Positions 38,771 through 50,895 of a stretch of DNA of 64,000 nt are shown one piece after another. The position numbers were made by a program, and so were the translations under genes. Within the stretch, counting starts at the first letter, position 1. The number at the start of each line of letters is the position of its first letter. Below the pieces are notes generated by a model. It saw only the letters and a program-made list of their open reading frames with translations. It made no database searches and had not been told where the DNA came from. Source of the stretch: Casuarius casuarius. Lineage: Eukaryota; Chordata; Aves; Casuariiformes; Casuariidae. The stretch covers positions 605,495 through 669,494 of the forward strand of contig PTFA01000318.1 in the NCBI GenBank assembly GCA_003342895.1. The letters run 5' to 3'.

Positions 38771-41700
38771 GAATTTTTTCTCATTTTGTATCTCTCGAAT
38801 GGGTCTTACAAGGATGAGTGGCAGCTGAGTTGTAGGGACAGCTCATTATCACAGCAGCTGCTTGCCTCCAACGAATACAGATGATTTTCAGTAGGAAGAA
38901 ATGTAAAGGAAAGTGACTGACTTGCTTCCTCTTTTTCTGCCAGATTCAGTGTTTTCAGTGGTCTGGGCGATCGTTCTTGAACTGTCACTGGTAATAATCT
39001 TGAGTGCCAATAAAATTCACGAAGTGATGAATAAATAACAGTTAGTCACAGAAATTCCCAGGCTATAGCAGTGGTGGTGCTCAGGCAGAACATTACCTGA
39101 GAATTTGGCACTAAACAAGCTTTTTCATTAACTTCAAGTATCCAGGGATACCTGACAGACATTAAGGAAGTCACTAAGCATCCTCCCTATCTCTAGAGGG
39201 GAGGGAGGACTACATCAGGAGAAATCCTAAGAAACAGAGTTCAGATTCTACAGCCATGTGTCTGTGACACAGTGATGCAAAGATATAGTTGAAACGCAAG
39301 CAGCAAACACTCGAGAAAATGAGAAAGTTGAGCACATCTTCTGGTACTTGTTTTTCTTCCAATAGGGAGCTACCTCATATTCTCTGCAAGCAGGTATGTT
39401 TGCTCATGGTGCAAGAAGATAGAGAGGGAGTTTCTGCTATTGCTTGAGCAGTCTTTTGTGCAATATGACAACTATGCCAACCACACTTTGCCCCTCAGCC
39501 CCACCTCTGCCGCTGTCCCATAGCATTGCATTAGGCAGACTGCTAGATCTCATCCTCAGAATGTANAGGGCAAAATTTCTCAAGGGGCCAGGTGTTGTTT
39601 GGACTTGTCTTAAAATAGGAGGACTTGCTGGGTTCTGACTGATTTTTACAAGCTGGCTTCATTCAGAAATCTAATTCAGAGGCAAGCATGTCAGAAATAC
39701 CAGGCAAGAATGGGCAGAGGTGGGAAAGAACCACAGACGGACCCACTTTACATGCACATCCATAAAGCATGTGTGTATATCTATAGGATGGGCACTGATT
39801 TCAGTGCTACACGGATGTATACGCTAAGTGCATAACCTTTTTCACCAGTAGCATCCCAGTCATGTTACTGGCAGCTGAATCAGGACCAAGGGCTCTTGTC
39901 ATAAATGCTTCTGTCCAAAATGTCTGCAATGGCTGTGCTCCCAGGACCTCAGCCAGGACATCTGCCTGCACAGCAGCTGAATCATGTCTCTTCTTTTCTC
40001 CATAGGTTCTCACTCACTAGAGTGAAATGATTCAGAGGTTGGCTTGAAATAATTAAATACTGTATTTCTATTCTACATGCACTCACAGGATACCTTTCTT
40101 AGGAACATACTACTAATCCTCACGCTTGCAAAAACACGTTTCGGTGCTCTCAGACACCCACCACAAACTAAGAGAAGCACTGCCACTTTTCTGACTTGAT
40201 GAATACCTTTGTCAAATGTGGGCTGAACTTCTGTGTTGCCTCTTCTTTTGCCACCTCTTTCTCTTCAAAGTTGAACTTGGATTCTATGAAATGAGTAACT
40301 CTCCAGGCAAAATATTTTTAAGTTGAGACACTTAGAAGTCNACCAGTTGGCTTTAACTACCTCCTTCCTATAAGTAGTATAAAAGAGAGAAACATGAAAC
40401 GTGCAGCCAAATTCAAGCCAGTAGGTGGTCAAGGGAAACAGAACTGTATCTGTACTAGAAGACAAAATCTAGTGCATGCACAGTATTTCGGTCCAGCCAC
40501 GTTCCCTCTCACTAAATTCAGCTTACTTTTTTCCTGCGTTTGTTGCTACAGCCTGTGTCCATCCAAATCCTATGGTGGGCTCTGCTAAGCATCTAAATGT
40601 GCAGGTCTTCAAAAGGTACAGATGGTACATAGATGTCTTGTCACTGCATTATCAGGGTAAAAATGACTGTGCATTAAGATGATTTTACAGTCCAGTACCA
40701 TCTCAGTGTTTGAAATCACCTGCTATTTTATCAGGTGAGATACTTTTGAGCTGTAACTCATCATTCAAAATACTCCCCTCCTCTGGCTTTTGCAGATTTC
40801 TGGGAATGGCAGATCAGTGGCATCACCTCTGTGAGAACTTAGGTCTTAGAAGGGATATCTACAAGTATAAGTGTATAGTTTGTATATCCTTCCTTCACAT
40901 TCCTTGGAAACAGCAACTTTTTTGTTAAACAGAAAACTTTTACCTTCATCCCAAAAGAAGTCTGTGTAGCAAGACTAGTGGTATCCTGTTCTAGCATAAA
41001 TTCCTGTATTGCAAAGAAACCACAGCACTGATCATATATAGCGAAAATCTGGAGAATCAATTTATGAAGTCATGTTATCACAGAGAGTTGTGAATGAAAA
41101 TGTCATGGGAAATCAGATGAAAGGGCTAAAGAAAAAGATCTGACGGGCAGTGAACTCTGAAGGTTTTCTCCATATCTGTACGAAAAATTCTCTTCCAACA
41201 GCAAAGACATTCTCTCTCTTCCTGTCTTGGCAACTCTGCAACACTTATTGCTCAAAGCTCTGGGCAAACGGTACAAACTAGCTTTCGACATGATTACATC
41301 CTGGACAGCTCTGAGTATAACTGTGCTTAATCAACTCTTAGAGTTTTGGAGAATAATTCCATCAAGAATGCTTTTCTCTTGCTGATCATTATTTCTGTAA
41401 CTGAACACTAATACCTGAAGGGATATGAAACAATAACCAGATGAGGTAAAGGAGAGGTTACATTGTCAAGATAGAGCACATTTCTCAGGTTGTTTTAATC
41501 TGATGGCAGTAATCTTGTTAAGAAACTAAATGATACAGCAACTGACTGGTGTTCCTTCAAGGCAGCAAAGTTCCTACGAAACTGTTATCAGGCCTGGCCT
41601 GGAAACAGCCCCTTCCTCACTCTGCTGCTTACTCTTGCAGGGTCATCNAAATAAAAGTCAGTCAACTGGCCTATGTTTTCATGTTGTGATATGGGACTTT

Positions 41701-43672
41701 GGAAACCAAACAAACAGCTTTATACACTCATACCAGATTCTAGAGTATAGTTTATTAGCCTAGAAGATCATTTTCTTGTGATGTCTAGCCAAAAAGATTC
41801 TCTTCTCATGATTTCTATAAATAGTCGTGTCTGTTTACAAGGCCACTTTATAAATAGAGCAGGCTGTGGTGTACAATCGAAGCAGCTCATATTGACATAT
41901 CTGTGCCAAGTTCACGTTAGCTGGTTTGGTACAGATATCAGCCACCACCCTGTGTACAGACTGATCAGATCAGACTATCGATTTAAGCCTCTAGGTGGCT
42001 TGCTCGGTGCTGTGTGGAGGTTACTGCTGTCACTGTCCGGGCAGTTTCTGTTTAGCCAGAACTTGGATCCCTGTTACAGACTAGCTGATTGCCAAATNTG
42101 TGAACATGCCTGAGCTACACGGATCAGGGAAAAAATTAAAAGATAGAAGCTTGTGTCATCATGGGTCTTTGAGATGGTTTCTATTTTCTTTTCAGAAGTA
42201 AAATCCTCAGTCCACTACAATAAGACTGCAGTGTCTAAAGCATGGTGACTCCTGATTCCTTTCATCAGCATTATTTAACAGTGTTCTCATTGGAGTTTTC
42301 ATGACACAAAATTGAGGCATGCTGAACCATTTCCCCCTCTGCTTTAGTCATATCACAACAGGAGTGAGAGATAAATAAGACCTCCACTANAGGCTACAGA
42401 ACACAAATTTTTCTTCATAGTAATTGCTTAGTGAAGTGCTATTCATGGTTATTTCTTAAAATGTTACTTTGTTAGATTAGTTAGGATGGTATCTCTGACC
42501 AAGGAAATGAAATGACGTGAAAAAAACAATCTTCTCTAAGTTTTTGTTATTAAAATGAGAAACAAAATGAATAGTTAATCTTCTACCACACTGGAGAACT
42601 CTAAAAAGCCATTCTTTAACTTCCTTTTTATCTTTAAACTAATTTATATTTTCATTATTTAACTATATGTGCTATATATGAGCTCACAATGAATTCAGGG
42701 TACCATACTGGCTACTGAGTTAACACACCTGAATTTGTTATAGTAATATTTCATCTTTGTTTACTTAAACTTACACACTTAGCAGATGTGTCAGAGTCAT
42801 AAAAATTAGTTCCACTTAGTTAAAAACCATTCCAATCCTAGTGAATTAACATATCATAAGCGCTCTTGTCCTGCTCCCCAGTTAGAAAAAGCTAGAAACT
42901 ATCTATCCAGGATAAACTACAATTTCCCCTACATACAACATCAGGGCTCCAGTTTAGTAGGGCCCTTATTTTCAAAACCAAATTCCTCTCTTAATAATCT
43001 TAGAAACATACTAAAATTACTTTCAAAGGACATCATCTTTTACCAAATGAGAATTTGATGCAGTATGTCTTTCCCTGATACCACCTTTTTTACACCCCAG
43101 AAAAGACATGAGTTTCTCAGTCTCCCAATGAATAAACAGTACACATTCTACAAAGGGATTCTTTACAGGAAATACTCAAGAGGTATTTCACTTCTATCCG
43201 ATATTTGTTTACCTTCTGTTTTAAATACCCATGNTTATTCTAGCTGAATGTAGTTAGAAAGAAAAACAGACAACTCCCCAGGTGCTTATTTTAATCAGGT
43301 GGTATTACAGTTCTTACTGTCAGATACATTGTCTTCACAGTCAGAACTAATGAAATTTTCAAAAGGGCTTAAGCAGCTTAGGAGACAGTGCCTAAATCAT
43401 TTTAAGTTCATCTTTTCCTGTTCAATGAGTACAGAAGCTTTTCAAAGCAGTATAGAATGAAGTATCTAAATCCCTTTGGCTAAATTGAAAATTATAGCCA
43501 AAATCCTTTCACAGAACAATAAGAACTAATGACGTTTTGCCTTCACAAGACACTGGATAAACCCCTTTATCAGAGGCATATCAAAATACAGTCCACAATA
43601 CTGGGATGAAAATGTATCATTAATTTCCATTGGCTCAAAGTTTTTGCTCAAAGCATTTAAATACAATGCAAA
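38771..43672. other. Spacer between chemokine copies 1 and 2
   Basis: About 4.9 kb of AT-rich DNA with six single Ns (39566, 40341, 41648, 42099, 42390, 43234). No exon with a CXC signature (CxC, GPHC or GRExC) was found, so there is no further chemokine copy here. No transposon was recognised. Confidence 0.6.
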
Positions 43673-43700
43673 GAATTCAACAGGAGTTTCTGTTGAATTC
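43673..43700. repeat. Perfect 11-bp inverted repeat (hairpin)
   Basis: GAATTCAACAG at 43673-43683 and its exact reverse complement at 43690-43700 are separated by six bases (GAGTTT). It lies about 345 bp upstream of the TATA box of the chemokine pseudogene. Confidence 0.85.
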
Positions 43701-43938
43701 AGAGAGAAAATAAGTCTCTATTTTGGGTTTTGGGGGATTTAGTTATGCTGTATTGAATTCAAAGTGCAAGGTTAGCATTNCTGGTTAAAACTAACATATC
43801 CCACACAGAAGTTCAAACAGAATGTCAAGAATAGTAATACAAAAGAATATAAAGNAATATTTGAGAAAACGCAGCAGCAAAGGTAAGTTATGGAATTCCA
43901 AAGTGCTACTGAATGGACTACACAGAGATTTTGATTTG

Positions 43939-44049
43939 TTATGCAATAGTCTCACGTATTAGGAAACTTCCTTGTACGGAATCCGCATAATGTGTTGGAG
44001 TGTACTTGTTTAGTATTTAGGCTGGCAGGAGTACACCTTCTGATATAAA
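43939..44049 (+). promoter_or_regulatory. Retained promoter of the chemokine pseudogene: C/EBP-like, kappaB-like, TATA
   Basis: TTATGCAAT at 43939-43947 resembles a C/EBP site. GGAAACTTCC at 43962-43971 is kappaB-like with one mismatch. TATAAA is at 44044-44049. The leader aligns with copy 1 immediately before the ATG (ACCAGAGC at about 44069), but TATA-to-ATG is only 63 bp against 115-117 bp in the intact copies. About 50 bp of the 5' UTR therefore appears deleted. Confidence 0.55.
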
Positions 44050-44106
44050 GCTAGATGTGAAACAGGACCAGAGCAGAAGAGTCAAGAAGAAAACTTATGC
44101 ACAATA

Positions 44107-46557
44107 ATGGACAGCAAATTTGTTGTAGTCGCCTTTGTTCTTTCTCTGGTCTTAATGGCTGTCAGAAGGTAAGACAATGATTTCTTAACACTCGCATGAC
44201 TAACGAATATCAAGTGGACTTACGCTATGTTAATGTCTATTTTTTTGCAAGTGATCTGAATTTTCAATAAACTTTGTCTTTCGTAAGTAAAAAGCAGTGT
44301 TTGTATTAGCATGTGTTGGGATGCCGTGGCAATTTCTGGGGGGAAAATCCACTTCTGTCAGGACAGTGATATTTAATGTATGCCTAGACCTATATTTTAA
44401 GAAATGTTTCACTGTAGACAGCATGTTTTTTCTAAACGTATCCATGTATCTCTTCCTTTCTGAATGACAACTTTTTCCTATTTGTGCTTTTACTTTTGGT
44501 AGGCAGGCCAAGGACAGTGCTTCCTAAAAGCAAGAACTAGGCAGTTGGGAGGAGAGACTAAACAACATAACAGATGATCACAGCAGAAACTAACAAAGAA
44601 TATGTGGACATAGCTGACAGTGTTAATCTAGATTTTAAAGTGGCCCTCCCAACGCCATTCAGAATGTTAAACTAAATCGAGGTGGACCCCACTGCAAAAA
44701 TGTGGAAAACGTGAGTACTTCTGCAAAATACCACTTTTCTTTTACCAGAAGAAAATGACTTTGCATTTGGATGGAATTACATATTCCCTGTGATGCCTCA
44801 ATAAATGCTAAATATAAAATTAGCCTTTTATCTGAAGGAACTAGCTAGTTTCCTGACAATGTTACTAGCCGCCTCCAGACACAATTTTAAAAGTCTCTCT
44901 ATGTCAATACCTTAATTATGACCAATGCCAGAGGACAGAATTAGCTCCCCCTACACACATCTGGGAAATAATTAATAATTTGTTCAATGAACAATCAAAG
45001 ATACAATGCTGACCCCACTAACATGAATTCAAATAATTTCTATTAACTTCGTCTACACGTGGCGAAGTTTTGAAATGCTGCAAGTTATTCCTTATGTCAA
45101 AATTCCATACTGAGCATTTTCTTGAGAGAAGATGTGTTGGTGTGGGACTTAAACAGAAACTGTAAAATCCATGTGGGTACAAAGTAAAAAACATTGTAAG
45201 TTTGCATACATATAAAATCATAGCAGGAAATATTCAAATTGCTTGAATGAATGCACATTCATAAATGGAGGAAGGGGGCTTTCAGGGTTTTTTTTTGTTT
45301 TCACTATGGTTTCATAAGCAAACAATACTTGTGTGATCAAACCCTCTGCGCAGAATTGTGCATGTTGTCCACTTGTATCTCACCAGTAATCAGTAATTTC
45401 AGCCAGGTTTGATAAAAAGAAAGATGTCTCCAAGATTAATAGAGTTCCTAAAAGATTTGCTAAACTATGGCCAGAGAGAGGAGAGAAACTGTATAAAAAT
45501 TCCACTAGATTCATGAGAAAAGGTTGCACCATAAGTTCTTACATTATTTTACAGTTTACATTGAAGAAAAAAATTATAAACGCCCAGGTATAGAAAAAAA
45601 TCCATTTGTGGTTTGTAATCAAACTATAGGACATAGACTCACATGAAACCGTGTTCCCTTAGTATTCACAGAACTACTAGTTAGAAAATATAAAGCAACT
45701 TAGATAAACAAAAGTTTGGACCAGCTCCTCCATTTATTTTATTGCCAAATATCTAAGATATATTAAAAATGTTAGGAGAGTAGGAAGGATCCATTTACCT
45801 TAACTTTTTTTTTTTCTTTCTTTGCAAAGCTACTCTGAAAGATGGCAGACAAGTGTGCCTGGAACCCACTGTTCCGTGGCTCTGGCTGACTGTGATGGCT
45901 ATTTCGGCCAAGTAAGCTGTGTATTCGTTATTAGGCCAGCTTCAGGCAAAACTCTTTAAAAAGGCCAGCTGTGTAACATCTTGGCATGAAAAATGCTCTC
46001 CCTCTGCAGGCATTAGTAATTCTTTCCAACAGCTCTCTCTTAATCAATATTGTTAAATGACTGAGGATCAGTCATGGGATTAAAATCATTTCCTGGCTCT
46101 AATACAGTCCCTGTGAGTTAAGGCACCCAAAGGACCATGTGTACCACGCACACACACATCTGTTAAGAAGACAGCAGAATCTGTGAGTGTTTGACACTTC
46201 TAAAAATCAAACTCTCAAAGACTCATTTTCTCTTTCCATATATAATTTAGAGCTACAGCTGGCATTTCTAAGTTAATTATCTTTTACTGGTGTAAATGGG
46301 GAGAGTCAGATCTCAACTCTCCCGAAGTTGGACATACGCATATGTCCATTCTGTTGGAGCAAAGCTGTAAACACAGGATTTTTTTGTCTTTGTACATATG
46401 TCAGTTGGATGATACAGNAAAAATAGGTCATTAATAGATTTGCACAAGTGAGCACAAATTCCTAACTGTTGATCTCCTTGCAGTTCCTGCTAATGGTAAT
46501 GGTTCCATTAGCAAGTTTCTTAACCATTCACTTTGTACTTCCCCCCTTTACAGGCCA
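44107..46557 (+). pseudogene. Decayed CXC chemokine (IL-8-like) pseudogene, copy 2
   Basis: It lies between the two intact IL-8 genes, in the same orientation. Exon 1 (44107-44168) begins MDSKFVVVAF and still reads as a signal peptide, but is 62 nt rather than 61 or 64, shifting the splice phase. Only the 3' half of exon 2 is recognisable (about 44644-44710), keeping the GPHC turn and a GTGAGT donor. The upstream part that encodes ELR-CxC in the paralogues is replaced by about 115 nt of unrelated sequence. Exon 3 (45828-45911, 84 nt) is open and keeps the fourth cysteine (GRQVCLEP), but its acceptor CAG is now CAA. Exon 4 (from 46554) has lost one base relative to copy 1, so the natural stop is out of frame. 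With two of four cysteines gone, a functional chemokine is very unlikely. Degraded 3' UTR homology resumes at 48028-48570. Confidence 0.87.
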
Positions 46558-46679
46558 GTGACAATACTGAGTCACAAATCGAATAAAGGTCAAGGGAAAA
46601 TATGCCTTGGAGTTTTTCATGGATCAAAAGAAAAATTTCCTGATGAAAATGCTAGGCAACAGATCCCCTCCTGCTATGT

Positions 46680-48027
46680 TACTACCTTTGCTTTTTTTCT
46701 GAGACTGTTGCTAATTCTATTTCCTTTGCTGTCTCTCTTTCCAAAACCATATCCAAGATAGATCAAGCAGTTCAAACTTAACTGATGTGTTAATTAGAGC
46801 TATAAGGATCATAATCAATAAGAAGAAATTAAGTTATACTTAGATGGCCATACTTAAAGTAGAAATATAAAGAATAAAATCAGTCAACATAAATAAATAT
46901 CATATAGTGAGGAAGCATCTAAGTAGCTTCATTAAAGGGAAGTCTTCTTTTGTGCACCCATTTCTTATACTTCTTTGAAGGTGACAAGAAGCTTGTGGAG
47001 GTGGAAGATCTGATGAGTATAGCTGAATTGGGTTTCTGAAATCCTTCCACAAGCCTCACCAAACACTTCTGAGATAACTACACAGCAGGACTAAGAAGGA
47101 AGTCTTAGAATGGATAAATAATAGATTAACACACAAGAAATAGAGGGCAGGAAAAATAAAGGTCATTTTTCATGGTAAAGGGAAACCATGGAGTTCTACA
47201 TTAACTGAAATCTGATGATACTAAACGAAGGGTAGTAAAGACTAGGGTCAGCTATGAAGAACTGCAGAAGGGCTTTATGAGACTCACTGAGTGGGTAATA
47301 AAAGAACAGATGAAATTTACTGCAGAAGGTTGCAGAAGGGATTCACATAGGGAAAAAAATTCCTAGATTCGTGTAAAAATGAGGCATTCTAGGCTGGCCA
47401 TCAGCACACAGAACAGAGATTAAGCTAGGTAGTACCTACCATAGGAATTTCAGGTCAGGACTCAGTAGTCCAAAAACCCTCAAAGCTCAAAACCAAAGCA
47501 AAAAAACCCCTAANGGTAGAAGTTACCAAGACGTGAATAAAGAACAAACCACGGAACTTCATTACGTCACTGTATATCTGCGTGATTGACCCACATCAGG
47601 AACACTGTGTGCAGCTCTGCTCTCCCATTTCGCAGAAGACAGAGTAGAGTTGGGACAGTTTTAGAGAAGGGCAACAAGGTTGCCGCAACGCATGGAGNGG
47701 CTCTATACAAGAAGTAGCTAGGCACACCCAGAACTCTTCTGTTTGGAAGTGGGATGCTGGGGAAGTGGGTAGGCATGACAGAGTGAATTCGTACCCATTT
47801 CTCCATGAAAGAACCATGTTTCAGAAAACAGCAGTGATCCTTCAACAGGCACTCCTGACAGATGTAGTAATGTATTCTACAAAGACCGAAGTTGGCTTTA
47901 TCTGTTTTCTGTGTGCACAAAGAAAATACATTTTTTGACAGTGTATCTTTAAAATAATCTTTTAAGAGGAGATTTAAATGTCTGTGAGACGTGCCATTCA
48001 CTGACATGCAAAATACTAAGTAAAATG
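46680..48027. other. Insertion-like block within the pseudogene 3' UTR
   Basis: The stop-to-GAAGGAAATGAAG distance is about 275 bp in CXCL8 but about 1.48 kb here, so roughly 1.2-1.35 kb of extra sequence is present. It contains an old CR1-like fragment (47590-47800). The rest is unrecognised AT-rich DNA. Exact edges are not visible by eye. Confidence 0.45.
47590..47800 (+). mobile_element. Ancient CR1-type LINE fragment inside the pseudogene 3' region
   Basis: The segment ACTGTGTGCAGCTCTGCTCTCCCATTTCGCAGAAGACAGAGTAGAGTTGGGACAG, then AGAGAAGGGCAACAAGG and ACTCTTCTGTTTGGAA, follows the order of old CR1 3' coding sequence (VQFWSPHL.KD / VQRRATR / LFSLEK-like). It is strongly diverged, with one N at 47698. 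Confidence 0.5.
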
Positions 48028-48570
48028 TGATTGACTGAAGGAAATGAAGAGCGTTTGGAAGTGACTTTAACTAAGCAGCATTTGCGTGTGATGCACCTGC
48101 AGCATGGCTGCAAGCAAATAAGCATTGACTCCTTACTACTGTCAGAAAACTGGCAACTAACCTACCTCCTGTGAGGTGCTTTCTTATGTCTCATCAGCAG
48201 CTCCTAAGTCACTGGCAGCCTCAGGGCAGGCGAATGACTGTAAAATAATGACTTCCAGAAGTAAGCTGCTAAAATTAGTGATACTAAATTACATGTGTTA
48301 TTTTTGAAGTGATACTCATTGTGCTGCAGTTTCTATATATAGATAGGAAGACACAATGTTCTCATGTTAGTTCTAGCTGATGCTATAATAGATCAAGTTT
48401 TTACTGTTTTGCAAAATGATTTAGCTAGCATGGCAGCTTACTTATTTATCATGGAAAATGTTAATGTTCATGTGCCCAGGAGACTGTTTAGGAGACTAAA
48501 CATTGGTTTAATGTTTTCATTTTCATAGAATTTACTGTCAAATTATTTCTAAATTAAAAACGGTGTTAAA
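48028..48570 (+). pseudogene. Detached 3' UTR remnant of the chemokine pseudogene
   Basis: From GAAGGAAATGAAGAG (about 48035) the sequence aligns with the CXCL8 3' UTR at 56457. Near 48450-48475 it aligns with the copy 1 3' UTR (TGTTCATGTGCC at both). Only one ATTTA survives (48441-48450), and the AATAAA equivalent has become TAAATTAAAAA (about 48551). It is separated from exon 4 by about 1.35 kb of inserted sequence. Confidence 0.6.
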
Positions 48571-49860
48571 GATGTTTTCTTTTAACTATTTGCTACACCT
48601 AGTTTATCCCTTGCAATTTAGAACTAGTTTCTGACAACAGCAAGTGAAGATTCTACCAGCAATCACCAGACCTGAGCTGTGTGATTAGAGCAATGGAGGA
48701 CCATAGGCAAAAATATCAGGACTGCTTTGTGGAGTTCGATCCTCTCAGCTCCAGGATGGCAGAGTTGGGTTTGAGGTTTGGAGGACAGCTATAGGCTAGA
48801 CAGAACATTAGACTGCAGAAAGACATGTAAGAAACTCTCACAACTGTCCAGTTTTTAGTAGGGACTGACCCCCACTGCAGCCCTCAACTGGAGCAAATCT
48901 GGATCGAGATCTGAATCTGTATGCAGACACATTGGTTGCTCCTTCTTGCTGACTCCTACCCCTCAAGTTTTGCTGAACAGTAAGATTTCATCCATCCAGG
49001 GGCTTGAGTTTCAATGCATTAGTAAATTTGTATATAACAGCTTCTATGCAAACCAGATTTCATTTATAATACTACTCTATATTTTTATCCCGCACATTTC
49101 TTTCCCAGGCAGGCAATCTAACTACTTTCTACTGAGTGCTACAGAGCAACTCTCCATCTCTGTGCATACCCTGTTCAAAAAACAGACCTGATATATAGAG
49201 CTTTTTGCACAAAGAAGCCATCTGCTCCCATTACTCTCTGGTCTCTGCCACATATTTAACATGGGTCACTTCAGTGTGCAGATTATATCCATGGACATAA
49301 TATGCACAGCATCTCCACAGACAGTTCCTAGCGAGTACTGCCTGGTTTAGGCTATCCTTACATTACTATTACTGCTGTGATGGCAGCTCACAGGCACGGC
49401 TAGCTAAAGAACTGAGGGTACATTACAAAGCCCAGCACACCTAGCCCTCTGCAGTTTCTTGTGGGGGGGGTTCAGCCTGAAGGGACCTGCCATGCCTCCA
49501 CTGCTGGGAAGTATTCAGGCTAACTTCTACAAAGCTACATTGGTTGTAGTTTAAACGAACAGTAAGATAACAGTCAGTGATATTTTAAGAGCCAGAGATA
49601 AATACATGACATATATTTGGTCTACAAACCACTTTCTTCTAATTTAATCGGAAGCTCCCAAGTCAAACTTCTTAAAATTTATCATGTGTTTCCTCCCATC
49701 GTTTCCGTTATCTTACTCCCACTGTCTGGGTGGGAAGAAAATGCTTCCTGCCAAACACTAGAAGAGGAAATGCAACTAAAGGAATGAATGCAGTTTTCAT
49801 ATAGCAGTTAAAACTGTAGCTGTTGGTCCCTACAAAATCTCTAGTGGGACTTAGAATGTC

Positions 49861-49990
49861 TGTTAATATCAGGTATATCAAACATATTTGTTAAAATCAA
49901 TATCTGTTAATATTTGCTAGTATTGTCTATTAATATTAACATATTATTTACTTACTAATATTGATAGATATTTAATATAAATATCGTAAG
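49861..49990. repeat. AT-rich degenerate TTAATAT repeat tract
   Basis: Repeated TGTTAATAT/CTATTAATATTAAC-type units in an AT-rich stretch. No element was recognised. Confidence 0.5.
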
Positions 49991-50784
49991 TGGCTGTTCA
50001 TATCAAATTAGATCAAATGAAACATTTAACTTAGGCCACAACAATTATTTTGTTTAACTGAAAACCATAACAAAGAACAACTGTTTTCAGGCAGAGCTGA
50101 AATAATTATCACAGAAAAATATATCGTCAGTCATATAAATATATACTTGTAATACTGTATTTGTAAATATATAAATTAAAAGGCAAATAAATTAAGAAGC
50201 AGCTCTATTCTGTGATTCCACAGGTATTTAGGAAAGTCCAGCACTTGCTGTAATCAGGCTAAGGCACCTATATTTAGGCACTCACGTTTGAAAAAAAACC
50301 CAGACTGGCTTGAGNGCTTGTTCCGTCTTTGTTACCACTTCCTACACACAGTGAGTCAAAAGACAGATGTTTAGGAGACATTCTGCTCTCTACCTATTGC
50401 CTCATCAGAAACTTCCACAAAAGCCTGCACAACAACACGCTCCGTTTTTGAACAGAAGCAGAGATTCTTTCCCAACCCGCCAGTACTTGCCCCTTCCCCA
50501 CTCCACAGGTCAAGTGGAATCACTGGAGAATGCCAAGCACTTTGCAGGGAAGAGGAAGTGACTTCAGAAGACAGAGTGGGATTTTTTCCCTGGGGAAAAA
50601 AAATGATTTAGTTGGTAGAAAGTGCACAGAAGAGGTACTGATAGAGCCTACCTTGTGAAGGCTGACCTCACGTTCCAGTGAAAGCTTTGGCTCCCGGGTC
50701 TTTAGGGTCTTCTTGTGTGCACAACTTTTCATCCGAGAGGTTCAAATCTGTCAGAAAAAAAGAGATTCTTAGTTTTATTACATA

Positions 50785-50895
50785 GACTGACCTTATAAGC
50801 CCAGTTGTTAGAGCATTCATCTGGAAGAGGGGCAACCTAAACCAGGAAAAGTCTGGACCCCAGCTCTCCCACATCCCTCGTGGTGGTCCTGGTGA
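50785..50895 (+). repeat. tRNA-derived repeat relic
   Basis: ATAAGCCCAGTTGTTAGAGCATTCATCTGGAAGAGG resembles a pol III A-box head (AGCTCAGTTGGTTAGAGCA). The following CAGCTCTCCCACATCCC fits the tail of tRNA-derived sauropsid repeats. It is not a functional tRNA: no acceptor stem or intact anticodon arm could be formed. Confidence 0.35.

Noticed and set aside
46558..46761. 67-codon frame as an independent gene
   Set aside because: It begins inside the frameshifted exon 4 of the chemokine pseudogene and is best explained as read-through of the decayed copy.
47567..48007. 146-codon minus-strand frame
   Set aside because: It overlaps an antisense CR1-like relic and pseudogene 3' sequence, and contains an N. 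No recognisable protein.
50785..50860. Functional tRNA gene
   Set aside because: Only an A-box-like head is present. No cloverleaf, anticodon arm or acceptor stem pairing could be made.
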